Positions 18,510-27,708 are shown, counted from the first letter of the stretch. The stretch: DNA of 52,909 bases from Burkholderiaceae bacterium (GCA_023954035.1 JAMLIT010000026.1:1-52909), one strand, 5' to 3'. Made by a program: numbers and translations. Notes: generated by a model from the letters alone, not told the origin.

Positions 18510-19283
18510 TCAGTAGGCGCTGCCTGTGGAATCGTGCGGAGGCAGTTCGCCCCAGCCGGAGGGAGAGTACAGCGGGCCGAACAGGAGACCCTTTTCTTCG
18601 GCGCTGACCGTGCTGTTGGGTTGCTCCTCGATGCACACGCGGTTGCGACCTTCGGATTTGGCCCGGTAGAGCTGGTGGTCTGCCCGGTTGGTCCAGAGGC
18701 TGGTGGTCGAGCGAATCCACTGCAGGGCAAAGGCGCCGCCGATGCTGAGGGTCACGTGCAACTCGGTTTGGGGTGCCACCATGATGGGCGTGGCCGCAAT
18801 CACGCGGCGGATGCGCTCGGCCACCGCGCGCCCGAATTCTGCCTGACAGGCTGGAAGAACGATGGCGAACTCTTCGCCGCCGTAGCGCGCCAGCGTGTCC
18901 ATGGGCCGCACGCACCCGGCCAGGGTTTGCGCAACCACTTGCAACACCTTGTCGCCCGCGACGTGGCCGTGCGTATCGTTGACGCTCTTGAAATGGTCGA
19001 TGTCGAGCATGAGCAGCAAGGCCGCCTCGCCTGAACGGGCCACGCGATCGACCTCGCGCTCGAGCGCGGCGTGAAAGTGGCGCCGGTTGGCCAGGCCGGT
19101 CAGGGGGTCGCGCAGCGACAGTTCGCACAGGGAATCGATGATCGACTGCAGATAGCGTTCGGAGCCGCCCGCGGCGTGCGGCAAAGCAGGCGCCTGGCCC
19201 GTTCCCTGTTCGATCAGGGCCAGGGCTGTAGTCAGACGCAGCGCGCGCAGGTCGACGAGGGGTTGGAGCGCGGTATCGGGCAC
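18510..19283 (-). CDS. Small diguanylate cyclase
   Basis: 257 residues. A short N-terminal region of about 55 residues without clear domain is followed by a GGDEF domain starting at DPLTGLANRRHF, with LDIDHFKSVNDTHGH and the active GGEEF at 135-139. An unusual 45-residue tail after the domain (from VCIEEQP to the end) has no known fold and is rich in Ser, Gly and Pro. The start is taken as GTG at 19283; no ribosome binding site supports it, so a somewhat later start is possible. It is 9 bp from the FleN-like gene downstream, and likely co-transcribed. Confidence 0.87.
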   Translation of the reverse strand: MPDTALQPLVDLRALRLTTALALIEQGTGQAPALPHAAGGSERYLQSIIDSLCELSLRDPLTGLANRRHFHAALEREVDRVARSGEAALLLMLDIDHFKSVNDTHGHVAGDKVLQVVAQTLAGCVRPMDTLARYGGEEFAIVLPACQAEFGRAVAERIRRVIAATPIMVAPQTELHVTLSIGGAFALQWIRSTTSLWTNRADHQLYRAKSEGRNRVCIEEQPNSTVSAEEKGLLFGPLYSPSGWGELPPHDSTGSAY

Positions 19284-19328
19284 AGGAGGCGGGTAGGGCT
19301 GTGGCGAGTGTACCTTGGGGCACCCGGT

Positions 19329-21017
19329 TCAAGCCGCGGTTTTTGCCGGATCGGGCACCGTTGCCTGCAAGGCCAGCAGCGCCTGCTGCTCGGTGCGGTA
19401 GCGGTGGATCTTGGGGCTGGGGAGAATGCCGGCCCGCTCCAGTGCCTGCTCCACGGGCAGCTTGAGCCCGCTGACGTGCAGCCGCGCACCGGTTTCCCAG
19501 ACCAGCGAAGCGATGCGCGAGAAGGTTTCCACGCCGGTGACGTCGATGCGGTTGATGGGCTGCGCGAACAGGCAGACGTCGCTGATCTGCGGACGTTCGT
19601 GCAGGCTCGCTGCCAGCCGCTGCTCGATGGCGCGGGCCGAAGCGAAGTCCAGTTCCGCATCCATGCGCAGGGCCAGAACCTGGGGGCCCAGCGCCGGCAA
19701 ATGCCAGAGGTGTCGGTCGCGCAGGCTCCCGTCGGGGTGCAGCCCCACCTCGATGATGCGCGGGTGCAGCCGCTGGTAGAGAAAATGGGTCAGATTCATC
19801 AGCACCCCGATGAGCACACCCCAGTACAGGCGCGGGGCAGTGGCCAGCGTGATGGCAAAGGTGGACAGGCCGATGACCGCCTCGACCCGCGACAAACGCC
19901 ACAGGTGGGGCGCCAGGCTCGGATGAATCAGGTTCACGATGGCAGCCACCACCACGGCCGCCAGCACCGACTGCGGCACGTGGTAGAGCGCGGGAGTGAG
20001 CCAAAGCAGAGCCAGCAGCACCACGGCGGTGGCAAACAGCGTGGCCCAGCCGCTGCGCGCTCCGGCGTACAGATTGATGGCCGAGCGGGAAAACGATGCG
20101 CTGGTGGCGAATGCCCCGCAGAGCCCGGAGCTGATTTTTGCCATGCCGTGGGCGATCAGGTCCTGGTTCTCGTTCCAGCGGGTTCCGGCTTTCTGGTGGT
20201 CCACCTTGGCGCTGGAAGCGGTCTCAAGAAAGCTCACCAAGGTGACGATCAACACCGGCATGGTCAGTTCGCCCAGCACTGCCCAGCCCGGCAGGCCGGG
20301 CCAATAAAAGTGCGGCAAACCGCCGGGCAAGTCGCCGACCACCTTGCCACCACCGTCGGCGTAGCCGATCGCTGCGCTGAGCGCCGCCGCCGCGCCCATG
20401 ATGGCCAGGACGGCAGGAAACCTCGGCCAGCGCCGTTTGGTCCACAGCAACAGGCCGAGCGTCACCCAGCCGAACGCGGCGGCAGCGCCGTCCACCGCGC
20501 CCAGCGCTGGCGCTCGCAGCCAATCGATGAGGCCCTCCCGCAGCCCCAGCAGGGCCGGCAGTTGCGAGAGCAGAATGAGCAGCGCGGCCGCCTGCGTGAA
20601 TCCGCTGAGCACGGGCGAGGTCACCACCTGCATGATCCAACCAAAACGCGCCAGGCCCATCACCACCTGCAGGCCGCCCGAAAGAAGGGCCATCCAGACC
20701 GCCATGGCGACCCACTGCGCGCTGCCGGGCTGCGCCAGGCCGGTGAGCGAGGCACCGATGAGCAAACTCGTGAGTGCGGTGGGCCCGACGCCCAGGCGGG
20801 TGGACGAACTCCAGAGCACGGCGACCAGCGCGGGCACCAGCGAGGCATAGATGCCGGTCACCAGTGGCATGCCTGCCAAAGCCGCGTAAGCGACGCCTTG
20901 CGGCACCAGCATCAGCCCCACCGTGATCCCGGCCGACAGTTCGGTGCGCAGCATGGCGCCAGTGGGCCTCGGCCAGGCCAGAAAAGGAAACCACTGGGCG
21001 AGTCGGTGCATCGGCAT
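19329..21017 (-). CDS. SulP-family anion transporter with C-terminal STAS domain
   Basis: 562 residues. About 10-12 hydrophobic segments form the SLC26/SulP membrane part, with the signature GMAKISSGLCGAFATSASFSRSA and LVPQGVAYAALAGMPLVTGIYA near the start. The cytoplasmic STAS domain covers about 425-545 (IDVTGVETFSRI). Members carry sulfate, bicarbonate or dicarboxylates; the sequence does not say which. ATG at 21017 (MPMHRL) or 21011 (MHRL) are both possible. It ends 45 bp before the diguanylate cyclase gene and is divergent from the BON lipoprotein gene. Confidence 0.9.
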   Translation of the reverse strand: MPMHRLAQWFPFLAWPRPTGAMLRTELSAGITVGLMLVPQGVAYAALAGMPLVTGIYASLVPALVAVLWSSSTRLGVGPTALTSLLIGASLTGLAQPGSAQWVAMAVWMALLSGGLQVVMGLARFGWIMQVVTSPVLSGFTQAAALLILLSQLPALLGLREGLIDWLRAPALGAVDGAAAAFGWVTLGLLLWTKRRWPRFPAVLAIMGAAAALSAAIGYADGGGKVVGDLPGGLPHFYWPGLPGWAVLGELTMPVLIVTLVSFLETASSAKVDHQKAGTRWNENQDLIAHGMAKISSGLCGAFATSASFSRSAINLYAGARSGWATLFATAVVLLALLWLTPALYHVPQSVLAAVVVAAIVNLIHPSLAPHLWRLSRVEAVIGLSTFAITLATAPRLYWGVLIGVLMNLTHFLYQRLHPRIIEVGLHPDGSLRDRHLWHLPALGPQVLALRMDAELDFASARAIEQRLAASLHERPQISDVCLFAQPINRIDVTGVETFSRIASLVWETGARLHVSGLKLPVEQALERAGILPSPKIHRYRTEQQALLALQATVPDPAKTAA

Positions 21018-21163
21018 GCCGCGATTGTGGCGCGACGGCTCTGCGAAGGGCGTGCAGCGGGGCCTGAAGCTTCCGTCCTACACGCTTTGCAGCGCAATCC
21101 CACCGCAAGGGCACGCCGGGACGCCTAGAGTGCGCTGCATCCCTTTGCATTCAGGAATCCACC

Positions 21164-21679
21164 ATGAACAAGACTCTGCCCCAGGGCGCACGCTTCGCCC
21201 GCATGTCCTCCATCGTCGCCGTCACTGCGCTCTCTCTGGGCCTGGCGGCCTGCGACAAGGCGCAGGAGCCGCCCACCGCCGGCCAGCGGCTCGACTCGGC
21301 CATCCAGAAAACGGACCAGGCCGCCGAAGACGCGAAAATCAAGGCCGAGCAGGCGCTGCAGGCAACCGAAAACAAGCTCGACCAGGGCGCGGCCAAGGCG
21401 GAAAGCGCAGCGAAGGACGCGGGCGAGTCAATCAAGAATGCGGCCAACTCGGCGGCTTCTCTGGCCGACGACGCGTCCATCACTGCACGCATTTCCGCTG
21501 AACTGGCCAAGGACCCCGACTTGAGTGCGATCAAGATCGACGTGGACACCAAGGACGGCGCGGTGCGCCTGAGCGGCCCGGCGCCCAGCGAAGCCGCCAA
21601 GGAGCGCGCCAGCACCCTGGCCAAGAGCGTCGAGGGCGTGACCTCGGTTCAGAACGAGTTGGTGGTGGGCAAAAGCTGA
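21164..21679 (+). CDS. BON-domain lipoprotein
   Basis: 171 residues. The signal peptide ends in the lipobox LGLAAC with Cys30 as lipid anchor. The residue after Cys is Asp, which in E. coli would hold the lipoprotein in the inner membrane. A long Ala/Lys/Glu-rich helical region (about 35-105) resembles a coiled coil. The C-terminal BON domain is at about 108-168 (DASITARISAELAKDPDLSA and TSVQNELVV). BON proteins are linked to envelope stress and phospholipid binding. AGGA is 6 bp before the ATG. Divergent from the SulP gene with a 146-bp promoter region. Confidence 0.88.
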   Translation: MNKTLPQGARFARMSSIVAVTALSLGLAACDKAQEPPTAGQRLDSAIQKTDQAAEDAKIKAEQALQATENKLDQGAAKAESAAKDAGESIKNAANSAASLADDASITARISAELAKDPDLSAIKIDVDTKDGAVRLSGPAPSEAAKERASTLAKSVEGVTSVQNELVVGKS

Positions 21680-21719
21680 AACCCGTGAGCCCTCCCGGGG
21701 CGCGCGCTAGGATGCGCGC

Positions 21720-22940
21720 ATGAATTTGCCGCAACGCTCGCTCACTACCCGCCTCATTCACCACGATTACCAGGCGCCCGATGGCTTTGTTGCACCGCAG
21801 CCCGCGGTGCACAAGGCGTCCACGGTGATCTTCCCCAACGTCGCCGCCATGCGCGCGCGCGAGTGGAAAGACAAGAGCGGCTACACCTATGGCCTGCATG
21901 GCACGCCCACCACCTTCATTCTGGAAGAACGCCTGGCAGAACTCGAAGGCGCAGCGCAGTGCCTGCTGGTGCCCAGTGGCCTGGCCGCCCTGAGCACGGT
22001 GTCGCTGGCCTTGCTGCGATCCGGAGACGAGGTGCTGCTGCCCGACAACGCCTACGGTCCCAACAAGGCGTTGACACAATCGCTGCTTTCGCAGTTCGGT
22101 GTGCGCCATGCCTTGTACGACCCGATGGACGTGGCCGATCTGGCGCGGCGCATCGGCCCGGCCACGCGCCTGGTCTGGCTGGAAGCGCCGGGCTCGGTGA
22201 CGCTGGAGTTTCCGGACCTGATCGCCCAGGTGCGCTTGTGCCGGGAGCGCTCCGTGCTCTGCGCGCTCGACAACACCTGGGGCGCTGGCCTGGCTTTTGC
22301 CCCATTCGACCTGTTGGGCGACGGCCGTCTCGCGGTGGACGTGAGCGCGCACGCCTTGACCAAATACCCCAGCGGCGGCGGCGACGTGCTGATGGGCAGC
22401 ATCGTCACCCGCGACGCCGGGCTGCATCTCAAGCTCAAGCTGGCCCACATGCACCTGGGGCTGGGCGTAGGCGCGAACGATGCGGAGGCCATACTGCGCG
22501 CCCTGCCGAGCATCGGACTGCGCTACCGCGCGCACGACCGCTCGGCGCGCGCCTTGGCGCGCTGGCTGGGCGAGCAGCCGCCAATCGTTCAGGTGCTGCA
22601 CCCGGCACTGGCGGCATCGCCAGGCCATGCCCATTGGCGGGAACTGTGTGGCGGGGCCCACGGCGGCGACGGCGCCGCGGCAGGATTGTTCAGCGTGGTC
22701 ATCGCTGCCGAACACCCGCAGGAGCGCATCGATGCGTTCTGCGATGCCTTGACGCTGTTCCAACTGGGCTACAGCTGGGGTGGGCCGATCAGCCTGGTCG
22801 TGCCCTATGACATTGGCAGCATGCGCAGCGTGGTGCCGCCCCATTTGGCTCCCGGCACGGTGGTGCGGTTCTCAGTGGGACTGGAGGACGTCGACGACCT
22901 GCGCAACGATCTGGCCCAGGCGCTGAAGGTATTTGCCTGA
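21720..22940 (+). CDS. metC: Cystathionine beta-lyase (PLP enzyme of Cys/Met metabolism)
   Basis: 406 residues of the Cys/Met PLP-dependent family. The PLP lysine is K215 in SAHALTKYPSGGGDVLMGS. YTYGLHGTPTTFILEERLAELEGA and LVPSGLAALSTVSLALL, then VRFSVGLEDVDDLRNDL at the C-terminus, are family motifs. It cleaves cystathionine to homocysteine, pyruvate and ammonia; the motif order fits MetC rather than gamma-synthase. The gene begins 40 bp after the BON lipoprotein stop. A weak 5-bp hairpin near 22970 after the stop is not a convincing terminator. Confidence 0.92.
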   Translation: MNLPQRSLTTRLIHHDYQAPDGFVAPQPAVHKASTVIFPNVAAMRAREWKDKSGYTYGLHGTPTTFILEERLAELEGAAQCLLVPSGLAALSTVSLALLRSGDEVLLPDNAYGPNKALTQSLLSQFGVRHALYDPMDVADLARRIGPATRLVWLEAPGSVTLEFPDLIAQVRLCRERSVLCALDNTWGAGLAFAPFDLLGDGRLAVDVSAHALTKYPSGGGDVLMGSIVTRDAGLHLKLKLAHMHLGLGVGANDAEAILRALPSIGLRYRAHDRSARALARWLGEQPPIVQVLHPALAASPGHAHWRELCGGAHGGDGAAAGLFSVVIAAEHPQERIDAFCDALTLFQLGYSWGGPISLVVPYDIGSMRSVVPPHLAPGTVVRFSVGLEDVDDLRNDLAQALKVFA

Positions 22941-23047
22941 ACGTTGGGCTAGCGTTTTCCTCAGTGCGAACGCAGCGCTTTTCGCGCTAGTCTGCATTTC
23001 CCGCATTCTTGAAAGGGTTTTTGCTTGCGGCAGAAATCCCCGTCTTC

Positions 23048-23854
23048 ATGCCACCACCCGCCTCGCCGTCGTCCGAAGCTGCTGCACCCAGCGGCGCTCC
23101 GGCGCCCATCCGCTTCAAGCCCCTTCGCCCTCTGGACCCCTTGCGCTGGCTGCGCGCCGGCGCCGCGGATCTGGCTGCGACCCCGCTGATTGGCGCCTTC
23201 TATGGTTGCGCCTTCTGGATGATGGCACTGCTGCTGGCTTGGGTCTTTCGCACCCGGCCTGAATATGTCATGTCGCTGGCCAGTGGCTGTCTGCTTCTGG
23301 GGCCTTTTCTGGCCATGGGTCTGTACGAGACCAGCCGCCGGCGAGAGGGCGGTCTGGTGCCGAGCCTGGCCCACTCGCTGACCTGCTGGGACCGGCGCCT
23401 GGGCAGCATGGGAATGCTGGTGCTCGTGCTGATCGTGCTGGAACTGCTGTGGGGACGCGCGTCACTGGTGGTATTTGCTGTCTTCTTCAACACCGGCATG
23501 CCCTCGACGACGGGCGTGCTGCAGGCCGTATTCAATCCGCAAAACTGGACTTTCGTGGCGGTCTATACGCTGGTGGGCGGTGTCTTCGCGGCTCTGGTGT
23601 TTTCCACCAGCGTGGTCTCCATCCCCATGATTCTCGATCGCGACACCGACGCCCTGACCGCGGCCATCAGCAGCATCCGGGTCGTCGCTGAAAATCCGGC
23701 CGTCATGCTCTGGTGGGGTTTTCTGATCACCGTGTTGGTGGTTGGCTCATTGGCGGTTTGGGGCGCTGGCTTGCTCGTGGTCGGGCCCTGGCTGGGGCAC
23801 GCCAGCTGGCACGCCTACCGCGGCGCCATCGAGCCGGCGCCGCCGGCCGGGTGA
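23048..23854 (+). CDS. Multi-pass inner-membrane protein, DUF2189-like
   Basis: 268 residues from the ATG at 23048. A Pro/Ala/Ser-rich N-terminus is followed by the pattern RPLDPLRWLRAGAADLAATP and about six hydrophobic helices (for example ALLLAWVFRTRP, LVLVLIVLELLW, FVAVYTLVGGVFAALVFSTS). The SIPMILDRDTDALTAA loop and GPWLGHASWHAYR at the C-terminus are as I recall in DUF2189 proteins of betaproteobacteria. Function unknown. An in-frame TTG at 23009 would add 13 residues; I chose the ATG because nothing supports the longer form. Confidence 0.75.
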   Translation: MPPPASPSSEAAAPSGAPAPIRFKPLRPLDPLRWLRAGAADLAATPLIGAFYGCAFWMMALLLAWVFRTRPEYVMSLASGCLLLGPFLAMGLYETSRRREGGLVPSLAHSLTCWDRRLGSMGMLVLVLIVLELLWGRASLVVFAVFFNTGMPSTTGVLQAVFNPQNWTFVAVYTLVGGVFAALVFSTSVVSIPMILDRDTDALTAAISSIRVVAENPAVMLWWGFLITVLVVGSLAVWGAGLLVVGPWLGHASWHAYRGAIEPAPPAG

Positions 23855-23943
23855 GGGCTGTCCCGGGGAGGACGCCTCGCCTGAAGCATCGCACGGCCGG
23901 GGTCGCCTGTTACAGTGGGCGACAACTATGGAAGGCACACACC

Positions 23944-24126
23944 TTGGCAACCCCTAATTACGGATACGAAAAGCGGCAGCGCGAACTGGCAAAGAAGAAA
24001 AAAAAGGAAGACAAGCTGCGCGCCAAGCAGGCCCCTGCGCGCCACGGCAACGTGTATGTGGCGCCCGATCCGGGAGACGCATCGGCATCCGGCGAATCGG
24101 GCCACCCCGCCACGCCTGCAAGCTAG
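23944..24126 (+). CDS. Small, highly basic conserved protein of unknown function
   Basis: 60 residues from a TTG start. GGAAGG at 23930 is well spaced, 8 bp before the TTG. The N-terminal half is NYGYEKRQRELAKKKKKED, with a run of five lysines, and the C-terminal half is Gly/Ser/Pro-rich and probably disordered. The pattern is familiar from small proteins annotated in Comamonadaceae; function is unknown, nucleic acid binding is possible. Its TAG stop and the TAG stop of tesA on the other strand share the palindrome CTAG (24123-24126). Confidence 0.7.
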   Translation: MATPNYGYEKRQRELAKKKKKEDKLRAKQAPARHGNVYVAPDPGDASASGESGHPATPAS

Positions 24127-24767
24127 CGCAGCAGCGGCTCCAGCGCAGGCCACACGTTGTTCAATATGCGGGGATGGGCCTCGGCCCGGGGATGGATGCG
24201 ATCGGCCTGGAACAGGCTTGTCGCGTCGGCTTGGTCGGCAATGCCTTTGAGCAGGAAAGGCAGCAATGCGGTCTGCTGTTCGCGTGAAATTTCCACGAAC
24301 ACTTCGGCAAACTTGCGCGCGTAGTCCTGGCCGTAGTTGGGCGGGATCTGCATGCCGAGCAAAAGCACCCGGGCCCCCGCTTGTTTCGCAGCCTGGACCA
24401 TGTTGCGCAGGTTGTCGGCCGTACTTTGCAAAGGCAGACCCCGCAGCGCGTCGTTGCCACCCAGTTCTATGACAACTACGGCAGGCCGGTGCTGTGCCAG
24501 CAGGCTGCCAATGCGCGAGCGTCCACCGGCCGTGGTGTCGCCACTGATGCTGGCGTTGACCACCTTCCACGGTTTCTTTTCCTTCGCCAGGCGCTGCTCC
24601 AGCAAGGCCACCCAGCCACTGCCGCGTGCGATGCCGTATTCCGCGCTGAGCGAATCGCCCACCACCAGCACGGTGCGCGCCCGAACGCTGTCGGCGGCGC
24701 GAGCGGGCAGACAAAGCCCCGCCGCCGCGCTCGCCAGCGCTCCCGATATAAAGTCACGTCGATGCAT
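24123..24767 (-). CDS. tesA: Arylesterase/lysophospholipase, SGNH hydrolase (TesA type)
   Basis: 214 residues. The first residues, MHRRDFISGALASAAAGLCLPARA, look like a Tat signal (RRDFI) ending near ARA. The SGNH blocks follow: GDSLSAEYG (Ser nucleophile), SGDTTAGG, GGNDALRG, and the C-terminal RIHPRAEAHP with catalytic Asp/His in DRIH. It acts in the periplasm on acyl esters or thioesters. The gene is divergent from an ABC ATPase gene with only 27 bp between the start codons. Confidence 0.92.
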   Translation of the reverse strand: MHRRDFISGALASAAAGLCLPARAADSVRARTVLVVGDSLSAEYGIARGSGWVALLEQRLAKEKKPWKVVNASISGDTTAGGRSRIGSLLAQHRPAVVVIELGGNDALRGLPLQSTADNLRNMVQAAKQAGARVLLLGMQIPPNYGQDYARKFAEVFVEISREQQTALLPFLLKGIADQADATSLFQADRIHPRAEAHPRILNNVWPALEPLLR

Positions 24768-24794
24768 GCTGCAATTCAAAACCCGGTGCCTTTC

Positions 24795-25487
24795 ATGTCT
24801 GAACCCATCGCTGCCTCCGCGCCCATTATTGCCGTGGAGCGTTTGTGCAAGTCGGTGACCGACTCCACCGGCACGCTGCAAATCCTGCGCGACATCGATT
24901 TCACCGTGGCACCGCGAGCCACTGTCGCCATTGTTGGGGCTTCGGGCTCGGGCAAGAGCACTCTGCTGTCCATCATCGCCGGGCTCGATACGCCAACCAG
25001 CGGCACCGTGCGTCTGGCCGGGCAGGATTTGTTCGCCTTGACCGAGGACGAGCGTGCGGCGCTGCGCGCCCGGCAAGTGGGCTTCGTGTTCCAGAGCTTC
25101 CAGCTCATGGCCAACCTCACGGCGCTGGAGAACGTCATGCTCCCGCTGGAGTTGTCCAACCGGCCGGGCGCCCGCCGCGCCGCGCAGGACATGCTCGCGC
25201 ACGTCGGCCTGGCCGAGCGGCTTTCCCATTACCCCAAAGTGCTCTCGGGCGGCGAGCAGCAGCGCGTGGCGCTTGCACGGGCCTTTGTCGTGCAGCCCTC
25301 GGTGCTGCTGGCCGACGAGCCCACCGGCAGCCTGGACTTCGCCACCGGCGAGACCATCATGGAGCTGATGTTTCGCCTGAACCGCGAACAGGGCACGACG
25401 CTGGTGCTGGTCACGCACGACCGCGGCATTGCCGAACGTTGTGAGACCCGGATCACCATCGAAGCCGGCGCAGTGGTTCATATTTAG
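24795..25487 (+). CDS. ABC transporter ATP-binding protein, YbbA/LolD type
   Basis: 230 residues. Walker A is GASGSGKST, the signature motif LSGGEQQRVALARA, Walker B LLADEPTGSLD and the switch His in LVTHDRG. The size and motifs fit the MacB/LolD/YbbA group. In many bacteria YbbA pairs with the large permease YbbP, encoded next to it; here the next gene is rlmB and no permease is present. The divergent tesA partner is the same as in E. coli. The start is the ATG at 24795; an ATG at 24762 would overlap the tesA start. Confidence 0.9.
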   Translation: MSEPIAASAPIIAVERLCKSVTDSTGTLQILRDIDFTVAPRATVAIVGASGSGKSTLLSIIAGLDTPTSGTVRLAGQDLFALTEDERAALRARQVGFVFQSFQLMANLTALENVMLPLELSNRPGARRAAQDMLAHVGLAERLSHYPKVLSGGEQQRVALARAFVVQPSVLLADEPTGSLDFATGETIMELMFRLNREQGTTLVLVTHDRGIAERCETRITIEAGAVVHI

Positions 25488-25490
25488 GAT

Positions 25491-25539
25491 GTTTTAGGCC
25501 ACTAGCGCTTATTCGGTATGCGTTTATAGCTATGAAAAG
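25491..25539 (+). repeat. Dispersed 50-bp repeat, intergenic copy
   Basis: GTTTTAGGCCACTAGCGCTT, a variable middle, then TATAGCTATGAAAAG. It lies 3 bp after the ABC ATPase stop codon and 32 bp before rlmB. Confidence 0.75.
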
Positions 25540-25571
25540 TGTAGTTTGCAGGCCGCCTGGATAATTGGGCC

Positions 25572-26324
25572 ATGTCCAGCCCCAAAGTTTTGTTCGGCTT
25601 TCACGCCGTGGGCGTGCGCCTGAAAACCGCGCCGCAATCGATCGTCGAAATCTATTACGAGGCCACGCGCAGGGATGCCCGCATGCGCCAGTTTCTGGAC
25701 CGGGCACGCGAGGCGGGGGCCCGCCTGATCGAGGCCGACAGCCTGCGCATTGCCAAGCTCGCCGGCAGCCACGGCCACCAGGGTGTGGCCGCGCGCGTGC
25801 AGCCGCTGGCGCAGATCACATCGCTGGACGAATTGCTAGAAGACCTGGAGGAAAAGGGAACAGTCAACCCCTTGCTCTTGGTGCTCGATGGCGTGACCGA
25901 CCCGCACAACCTGGGCGCCTGCCTGCGTGTCGCCGATGGGGCTGGCGCGCACGCCGTCATTGCCCCCAAGGACCACGCAGCCGGCATCAACGCCACCGTG
26001 GCCAAGGTCGCCAGCGGCGCCGCCGAGACCATGCCGTACTTCATGGTGACCAACTTGGCGCGCACCCTGGGCGAGCTGAAAGAGCGCAACATCTGGATCA
26101 TCGGCACCAGCGACGACGCGCCACGCACGCTCTACCAGGCAGATTTGAGAGGCCCGGTGGCGCTGGTGCTTGGTGCCGAGGGCGACGGCATGCGCCAGCT
26201 GACGCGCAAGACCTGCGACGAGCTAGTGCGTATTCCCATGGCGGGCGCGGTGGAGAGCCTCAACGTCTCGGTCGCGAGCGGCGTGTGCCTCTACGAGGCG
26301 CTGCGCCAGCGCTCGGGTGGTTAG
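25572..26324 (+). CDS. rlmB: 23S rRNA (guanosine-2'-O-)-methyltransferase RlmB
   Basis: 250 residues of the SpoU/TrmH (SPOUT) family. The N-terminal substrate-binding domain starts [13 protein letters not shown]. Motif 1 is [18 protein letters not shown], motif 2 [13 protein letters not shown], motif 3 [22 protein letters not shown], all complete. It methylates G2251 (E. coli numbering) of 23S rRNA. The ATG follows the repeat element by about 30 bp. Confidence 0.95.
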   Translation: MSSPKVLFGFHAVGVRLKTAPQSIVEIYYEATRRDARMRQFLDRAREAGARLIEADSLRIAKLAGSHGHQGVAARVQPLAQITSLDELLEDLEEKGTVNPLLLVLDGVTDPHNLGACLRVADGAGAHAVIAPKDHAAGINATVAKVASGAAETMPYFMVTNLARTLGELKERNIWIIGTSDDAPRTLYQADLRGPVALVLGAEGDGMRQLTRKTCDELVRIPMAGAVESLNVSVASGVCLYEALRQRSGG

Positions 26325-26371
26325 CACCTGGGAGACAGCCTGCACCCAACGCCATCGCCGACACTGCGCGC

Positions 26372-27049
26372 ATGACCGATTCCTCCCGCTTTGCCGCCCA
26401 AACCTCCACACCAGCCATCGACAGTGCGCATCCCGCCGTTGTCGCATTTGCGCAGCAGCACGCACTGGGGAGCGACGCGCGAGAACGCGCGGTTTCTCTT
26501 TACCTGGCGGTGCGCGACGGTTTCCGCTACGACCCCTATCGCATCGATCTGTCCGAGCAGGGCATGCGCGCAAGCACCGTGCTTGAAAACGGATACGGCT
26601 GGTGCGTACCCAAGGCCGTCCTTCTGACCGCCGCTTGCCGCGCCGCCGGCATTCCGGCGCGCCTGGGTTTTGCCGATGTGCGCAACCATCTGAGCACTGA
26701 GCGCATGCGCCAGACCATGGCGACCGATTTGTTCATCTGGCACGGCTTTGCCGACATCTGGCTCGATGGCCGGTGGGTCAAGGCAACGCCGGCTTTCAAC
26801 ATTGGACTGTGCGAACGCTTCGGTCTGTTGCCGCTGGAGTTTGACGGGCGTGCCGATTCTATCTACCACCCCTTCGACCGGGCCGGCAACCGCCACATGG
26901 AATACGTGCACCAGCGCGGCAGCTTCGACGACCTGCCGCTGGCACAGATCGTCGAAGATTTTCGTCGGCTCTATGGCGAATCGATGCTGGACGCCAACGC
27001 CCAGAAGACGGCCGATTTTCAGAAAGACGTCGAAAGGGAAACGCGGTGA
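26372..27049 (+). CDS. Transglutaminase-like domain protein
   Basis: 225 residues. A transglutaminase-like fold with the Cys in NGYGWCVPKAVLLTAACRAAGIPARLGFADVRNH, the His in FIWHGFADIWLDGRWVKATPAF, and Asp nearby supplies the triad. No signal peptide, so cytoplasmic. Such proteins are papain-like amidohydrolases or proteases; the substrate is unknown. The last codons overlap the GTG start of the thioesterase gene in GTGA, which indicates coupled translation. Confidence 0.83.
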   Translation: MTDSSRFAAQTSTPAIDSAHPAVVAFAQQHALGSDARERAVSLYLAVRDGFRYDPYRIDLSEQGMRASTVLENGYGWCVPKAVLLTAACRAAGIPARLGFADVRNHLSTERMRQTMATDLFIWHGFADIWLDGRWVKATPAFNIGLCERFGLLPLEFDGRADSIYHPFDRAGNRHMEYVHQRGSFDDLPLAQIVEDFRRLYGESMLDANAQKTADFQKDVERETR

Positions 27050-27492
27050 CCGCCGAAGTCCCGATTCCAGCGGGGTTCCATCCCATCGAGGCAGGCGGTC
27101 CGTTCATGCAGGGCAATGGGCCGCTGTATCTGCTGCACCAGGGCCAAGTGGTCAAGTTTGGCTTTCGGGTCGAGCGCCGGCACGTCAACCCCATGAACCA
27201 TTTGCACGGTGGCATGATGGCCAGTTTCTGCGACATGCTGCTGCCGCTCTCGGTATACCGCAAGGACAGCGCAGTGGGTCCGCGCTTTCTGCCCACCATC
27301 AGCCTGCAGATCGACTACCTGGCTCCAGCGCCGCTGGGCTGCTGGGTGGAGGGCGACGCCGAGCTGCTGCGCGCCACGCGGTCGCTGGTGTTTGCACAGG
27401 GCCTGGTGCGTGCGGATGGCGTACTCTGCGCGCGGGTCAGCGGTGTCTTCAAGATCGGACCGGAGTTCTCCCTGGAAACGGCAAAACCTTGA
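27046..27492 (+). CDS. Hotdog-fold thioesterase, PaaI family
   Basis: 148 residues. The signature NPMNHLHGGMMASFCDMLL is the PaaI/4HBT catalytic helix region with HGG; SLQIDYLAPAPLG and SLVFAQGLVRADG complete the hotdog. It hydrolyses acyl-CoA thioesters, substrate unknown. GTG start at 27046 overlaps the upstream stop by 4 bp (GTGA). Confidence 0.88.
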   Translation: MTAEVPIPAGFHPIEAGGPFMQGNGPLYLLHQGQVVKFGFRVERRHVNPMNHLHGGMMASFCDMLLPLSVYRKDSAVGPRFLPTISLQIDYLAPAPLGCWVEGDAELLRATRSLVFAQGLVRADGVLCARVSGVFKIGPEFSLETAKP

Positions 27493-27708
27493 GCCGACGA
27501 TCCGTATGACCGGGCTGCGCCCTGGCGGAGCAGACGTCTTGCCGTTTGCCGGTGGCGCGCCTGTGCTGCCTGCGTGCTGCGCGTGCGCTGCAAGTGGGTC
27601 TGACTTGCGTTGGCTCAAAAAGACCCCGTCTGCGGCGCGCCGCAAGAGCACGGCGCGTTGACGCTCTCAGGGTGGCTGTCGATACTGGCAGCTGACCGCT
27701 GGCGGGCC

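Noticed and set aside
22950-22995. Hairpin after the cystathionine beta-lyase gene as a terminator
   Set aside because: Only a 5-bp stem with no T-run after it.
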